Shown: piece after piece, positions 21,840-24,616 of the stretch
Numbering within the stretch: position 1 is the first letter of the stretch
Layout of the letters: each line of letters begins with the position of its first letter
From: an uncultured bacterium
Lineage (GTDB): Bacteria; Patescibacteriota; Microgenomatia; UBA1400; PJMF01
Length of the DNA: 24,616 nt
Assembly (NCBI GenBank): GCA_903891335.1
Contig: CAITDX010000038.1
Location: 1-24,616, forward strand
Reading direction: 5' to 3'
Notes under the pieces: generated by a model
Databases searched by the model: none
What the model was told of the DNA's origin: nothing
The model's input: the letters and a program-made list of their open reading frames with translations, nothing else
Program-made: the position numbers and the translations under genes

Positions 21840-22610
21840 ATGTTTAATTCTAAGCGTTATGCGACGCTCTATCAGCAAAAGATGGATAAAAGCACTCCTC
21901 ATATGGCATCTTCTCGTCTAGTTAAAAAAGAAAAAAAAGATTTACAACGACAAACCTGGCGATACTTATTGCTGGGAATCGTATTGTTGTTGGTTTTTAT
22001 TTTCATCATCGTTCCCAATTTAATTAGACTTTTCTTTGCTTTTATCGACAAAGACACTCAGCTAGTTGAGACCGATACGGTACCGCCACAAGTGCCGGTG
22101 CTGGCCAGTACACCAGTTGAAGCAACCTTTTCGGCGACACTCAATCTGACTGGTTTTGCTGAGGCAGATAGCATGGTGGTGTTTTTGCTCAATTCAGTCA
22201 AAAGTGCTGAGGTCAAAGCAGCTGCCGATGGCACCTTTAGTCATGAGTTAGCTTTGGAAGATGGTGCCAATGAACTGGCAATTTTTGGTATTGATGGCGC
22301 TGGTAATGAATCGCTTAAGACTCGTTCCTATCAGATTGTACGTGATAGTGAGGCCCCAATTCTAGAGATTGAGGAGCCAAAGGATGGTAGTGTCATTGAG
22401 TTAAGTAAAAATCGTACCACCACCATCAAGGGTAAAACCGAGCCGGAAGCTCGTTTACTGATTAATGACCGTTTGGTTTTTGCGGATAAAGAAGGTAATT
22501 TTAGCACTAACTACTATTTGGCTGAGGGTAAAAATCAGCTTAAATTTATTGTCACTGACAAAGCCACCAATCAGACTGAGCGAGTCATTGAAGTTGAATT
22601 TCGACTGTAA
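21840..22610 (+). CDS. Membrane-anchored protein with two Ig-like domains
   Basis: A 256-aa protein with a basic cytoplasmic N-terminus (residues 1-41, rich in Lys/Arg), one membrane helix (about 42-68, RYLLLGIVLLLVFIFIIVP) and an extracytoplasmic part. That part has two beta-sandwich repeats of the bacterial Ig/glucodextranase-B-like kind: about 80-165 (PPQVPVLASTPVEATFSATLNLTGFAEAD...DGANELAIFGIDGAGNES) and 170-256 (APILEIEEPKDGSVIEL...KGKTEPEARLLIND...GKNQLKFIVTDKATNQTE). Such proteins bind surface polymers or act as cell-surface adhesive or scaffold factors; no enzyme domain is visible. The start is uncertain: ATGs at 21882 and 21903 would shorten the basic tail. The last 40 nt overlap the converging minus-strand gene. 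Confidence 0.85.
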   Translation: MFNSKRYATLYQQKMDKSTPHMASSRLVKKEKKDLQRQTWRYLLLGIVLLLVFIFIIVPNLIRLFFAFIDKDTQLVETDTVPPQVPVLASTPVEATFSATLNLTGFAEADSMVVFLLNSVKSAEVKAAADGTFSHELALEDGANELAIFGIDGAGNESLKTRSYQIVRDSEAPILEIEEPKDGSVIELSKNRTTTIKGKTEPEARLLINDRLVFADKEGNFSTNYYLAEGKNQLKFIVTDKATNQTERVIEVEFRL

Positions 22611-23707
22611 AAGAATCCCCAAAATAGCATCATCACAAAACTGTGAGTAAGGTTATGATTGAACATGCTATGGATAAGCAAACTCCAAAAGAGTACTTTT
22701 TGTAGCTGATTGCTTGTCTTGAGTGCTTGCCAAAATAAGATCACCGCTAAGCCAGTGCCAAGTATGCCTAAATTACTGATTAATAACACTAAGATGTTGT
22801 CTGGAAAATGAGCGTGAGTTGTGATGGTTTGACTGCTATTTCGATCTATCGGGCTAAATAAGCCTCGCCCAATCAACCAATCTTTGGCTGTCATTTTTTC
22901 TAGAGCTGCCTTGTTATTGTCGAAGCGTTGGGTAATGGTAAAGGTGCGACCAAGGTCAACTCCAGCTCCCCCACTTTGCTTGGGTAATGCAGGCAACAAT
23001 AGTATGAAGCCGATGATGATAAGTAGTAATTTGGGTCGCCAGGAAACAGATTTTTGATAGTACACAATCAAGCTGGCGCTCAATAAAAAGGCAAGATATA
23101 CCGCTCGTGAATACGTCAGAGCAATAGCAATTGCCATCAGAATCACCAAGGGCCAACGGGGGTTTTTGCTAAGTAGCTGATAATTGAGGGCAAAAACCAA
23201 AATCAATCCCAAGAACGAAGGGTCAAGAATAGTTCCGCTGAGTCGGTAAAAATGATCGTCATAACCCATCAGATTGATAAAACGCAGATCTGGCAGAAAG
23301 AAGTATTGGATGAAGCCAAAGAGCATCAGCAAAAAAGCAGTGAGCACCCAAGGTTTAGCTTGATGATGGTTGGTTGTTTGCAGTAAATATGCAAATAACC
23401 AATAGCCCAAAAATCGCAAGGTATACAGAATACTGCGGTAATCAAAGTCCTTGTTAACAGCAGAAATAATCCACGATAAAAAAATACTTGCTATCAAGCT
23501 AAAAATAATTTTTTTGGGAAATTTTTTATTTTTTTTGACTTTTTCAATAATTTTTTTTGGGTTTTTGAGTAGGTCAAAAATCACTGTTCCAAAGAACATC
23601 AAGATTAAAATATCGTGCAGATAAAAGGAGATGTTTTGACTGATCTGAATTCGTCCGAGTTGACCCATACTCAGTAAAAACACGAGGGCTACAAGAAAGT
23701 ATTTCAT
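22571..23707 (-). CDS. O-antigen ligase/polymerase-like membrane protein
   Basis: A 378-aa integral membrane protein with about ten hydrophobic helices. Family hallmarks of the O-antigen ligase/polymerase (WaaL/Wzy, PF04932) type are ALTYSRAVYLAFLLSASL in mid-protein, a periplasmic loop with the GGAGVDLGRTFTITQRF segment, and HAHFPDNILVLLISNLGILGTG (usual pattern HN.ylqll.e.GilG). It would join or ligate surface glycan units. In a group that often lacks an LPS outer membrane, it more likely builds a surface polysaccharide or glycosylates proteins (inference). Its start overlaps the flippase stop by 4 nt (ATGA). Its last 13 codons (22571-22610) overlap the end of the Ig-like gene on the other strand. 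Confidence 0.87.
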   Translation of the reverse strand: MKYFLVALVFLLSMGQLGRIQISQNISFYLHDILILMFFGTVIFDLLKNPKKIIEKVKKNKKFPKKIIFSLIASIFLSWIISAVNKDFDYRSILYTLRFLGYWLFAYLLQTTNHHQAKPWVLTAFLLMLFGFIQYFFLPDLRFINLMGYDDHFYRLSGTILDPSFLGLILVFALNYQLLSKNPRWPLVILMAIAIALTYSRAVYLAFLLSASLIVYYQKSVSWRPKLLLIIIGFILLLPALPKQSGGAGVDLGRTFTITQRFDNNKAALEKMTAKDWLIGRGLFSPIDRNSSQTITTHAHFPDNILVLLISNLGILGTGLAVILFWQALKTSNQLQKVLFWSLLIHSMFNHNLTHSFVMMLFWGFFYSRNSTSMTRSV

Positions 23708-24616
23708 GAACGAAGGGCCTTATGAGCGCCAAGAATGATAATTGGTAAGGCAACTAGACGAGCCAAGAGAACTCCCATGATTGCTCCCTGAAATCCATAC
23801 CTGTTACCCAAATAGATAATTCCTACAATCATCAAAACGACATTAACCAGAAGATGGGTGTTGAGATAAATATAGTGTTTTTTGGCAATCAGTAAGGCAT
23901 ACATTATGTTGGCGAGACTATGAATGATGCCTGCCAAAGTAAGCCATGGCAGTATGGCGGCTGCAGCTAACCAATTTTGACCCAAAAACCAAACAATAAG
24001 TGTTTCTGGCCAAATCAAGAGTGGTAGTGATATGCCGGTGACCAGTAAGAGTGTTGAAAACATGGTTTTGAAAAAGGCGCGTCTCAGGCGAGATTCTTCT
24101 CGGTCTTGGACAAGGCGATTAAAAATAGGAGCGACGCCGTGATAGGCTGATTTCGAAAATTCATAATTAGCTTTATGACTCAGGGCATAGGCATTGTGAT
24201 AAATACCTAATTGATGAGTGCCGAAGACCTTGCCAAGCAAAAAATCGTCAAGATTGTCATTGAGGTAGTTAAGCAAACTACTGGCACTCAGCCAGCGAGC
24301 ATTATGCAAAATTTGACTACCCCGACTCTTGATGTAGTGAAAAACAGGTCGCTCAGCAAGCATCACAAAGGATAAGAACACTTCAAAGGCGGCACTAATG
24401 ATAATTCCCAGTACGAGAGCCCAGACTGATTGTAGCCACCAAGCTAAGGCAATTTGAGCCAGGGCCTCAACGAGTAAACGCAGTAAATGATAGCTACTGT
24501 CCTTGGCAAAATGAAAGTTTTTTTGCCAGCTGACAATGGCTGGATTGATAAAACCCTTAATAATTGGCACCAAGGAAATCACGGTAATCATAGGGAACAG
24601 CTCTGGTTCTTGGTAG
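23704..24616 (-). CDS. Polysaccharide flippase (PST/MATE-like), 5' end cut by window
   Basis: An open frame of at least 304 codons, entering from the right edge, encodes a multi-pass membrane protein of the polysaccharide transporter (Wzx-like, MOP superfamily) type. The ATG at 24591 is probably not the start. The frame is open upstream of it (YQEPELFP precedes MITVISLVPIIKGF), and that joined stretch reads like the family's internal sequence. Recognisable parts are GFINPAIVSWQKNFHF, LNYLNDNLDDFLLGKVFGTHQLGIYHNAYALS, which matches the flippase pattern n..ld..llg...g...lG.Y..ay.l, and several long hydrophobic helices to the C-terminus. It would flip lipid-linked glycan intermediates across the membrane, and is coupled to the ligase-like gene. 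Confidence 0.88.
   Translation of the reverse strand, partial: YQEPELFPMITVISLVPIIKGFINPAIVSWQKNFHFAKDSSYHLLRLLVEALAQIALAWWLQSVWALVLGIIISAAFEVFLSFVMLAERPVFHYIKSRGSQILHNARWLSASSLLNYLNDNLDDFLLGKVFGTHQLGIYHNAYALSHKANYEFSKSAYHGVAPIFNRLVQDREESRLRRAFFKTMFSTLLLVTGISLPLLIWPETLIVWFLGQNWLAAAAILPWLTLAGIIHSLANIMYALLIAKKHYIYLNTHLLVNVVLMIVGIIYLGNRYGFQGAIMGVLLARLVALPIIILGAHKALRS

Noticed and set aside
273..24616. Use of the UGA=Gly code (SR1/Gracilibacteria)
   Set aside because: Several well-conserved genes end in TGA at family-typical C-termini with neighbours overlapping in ATGA. No in-frame TGA is needed inside any gene, and the tRNA-Gly here has a CCC anticodon.
1..24616. CRISPR arrays, insertion sequences, toxin-antitoxin or defence genes
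   Set aside because: No regularly spaced repeat-spacer series, no transposase or integrase motifs, and no recognised defence or toxin proteins were seen on either strand.

Overview
The window most likely comes from a Candidate Phyla Radiation (Patescibacteria) bacterium. The reasons are the archaeal-type class I lysyl-tRNA synthetase, a transketolase split into two adjacent genes, the GatCAB amidotransferase, a YibE/F-like membrane protein, tight gene packing with many 1-11 nt overlaps, and a mix of tRNA genes with and without encoded CCA. UGA is used as a true stop (lysS, transketolase, O-antigen ligase-like gene), so the UGA=Gly code of SR1/Gracilibacteria does not apply. The taxonomic call is inference from gene content. 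No 16S rRNA or ribosomal protein gene is present to test it.

Left part, plus strand (1-9401). The 3' end of greA is closed by a clean intrinsic terminator. A translation-linked operon follows: class I lysS, an HD-superfamily hydrolase, a 92-aa orphan protein and serS. A 223-bp spacer holds three diverged repeat units, a long palindrome and a probable promoter. It leads into a second plus-strand operon: secA, an RBBP9/YdeN-type serine hydrolase, a short-chain dehydrogenase and mutM (fpg).

Middle part, minus strand (20538 down to 9412). This is a long, nearly gapless run: lemA, htpX, gatC, gatA, gatB, a possible 34-codon small ORF, dnaE, transketolase N-half, transketolase C-half and a YibE/F-like membrane protein. 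It converges on mutM with only 10 bp between the stop codons. The set combines membrane-protein quality control (LemA/HtpX), tRNA-dependent Gln/Asn synthesis (GatCAB), replication (DnaE) and sugar-phosphate metabolism (split transketolase).

Right part (20539-24616). Divergent promoters separate lemA from a plus-strand tRNA cluster: tRNA-Asp(GTC), tRNA-Gly(CCC) and tRNA-Thr(CGT). A DUF1801-like gene lies between the last two. Two unusual structures sit here. One is a 23-bp exact second copy of the tRNA-Asp 3' end, 183 bp downstream, resembling an attachment-site or element scar. The other is a 165-bp element bounded by perfect 20-bp inverted repeats. It contains two further internal hairpins and ends exactly at the first base of tRNA-Thr. 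After tRNA-Thr comes a membrane-anchored protein with two Ig-like domains. It converges, with a 40-bp overlap, on a minus-strand cell-surface polysaccharide pair (O-antigen ligase/polymerase-like, and a flippase cut by the window edge).

The most promising material for something undescribed is non-coding: the three-way-junction inverted-repeat element before tRNA-Thr, the tRNA-Asp tail duplication, and the degenerate repeat/palindrome region overlapping the secA promoter. I saw no CRISPR array, transposase, toxin-antitoxin pair or recognisable defence system.
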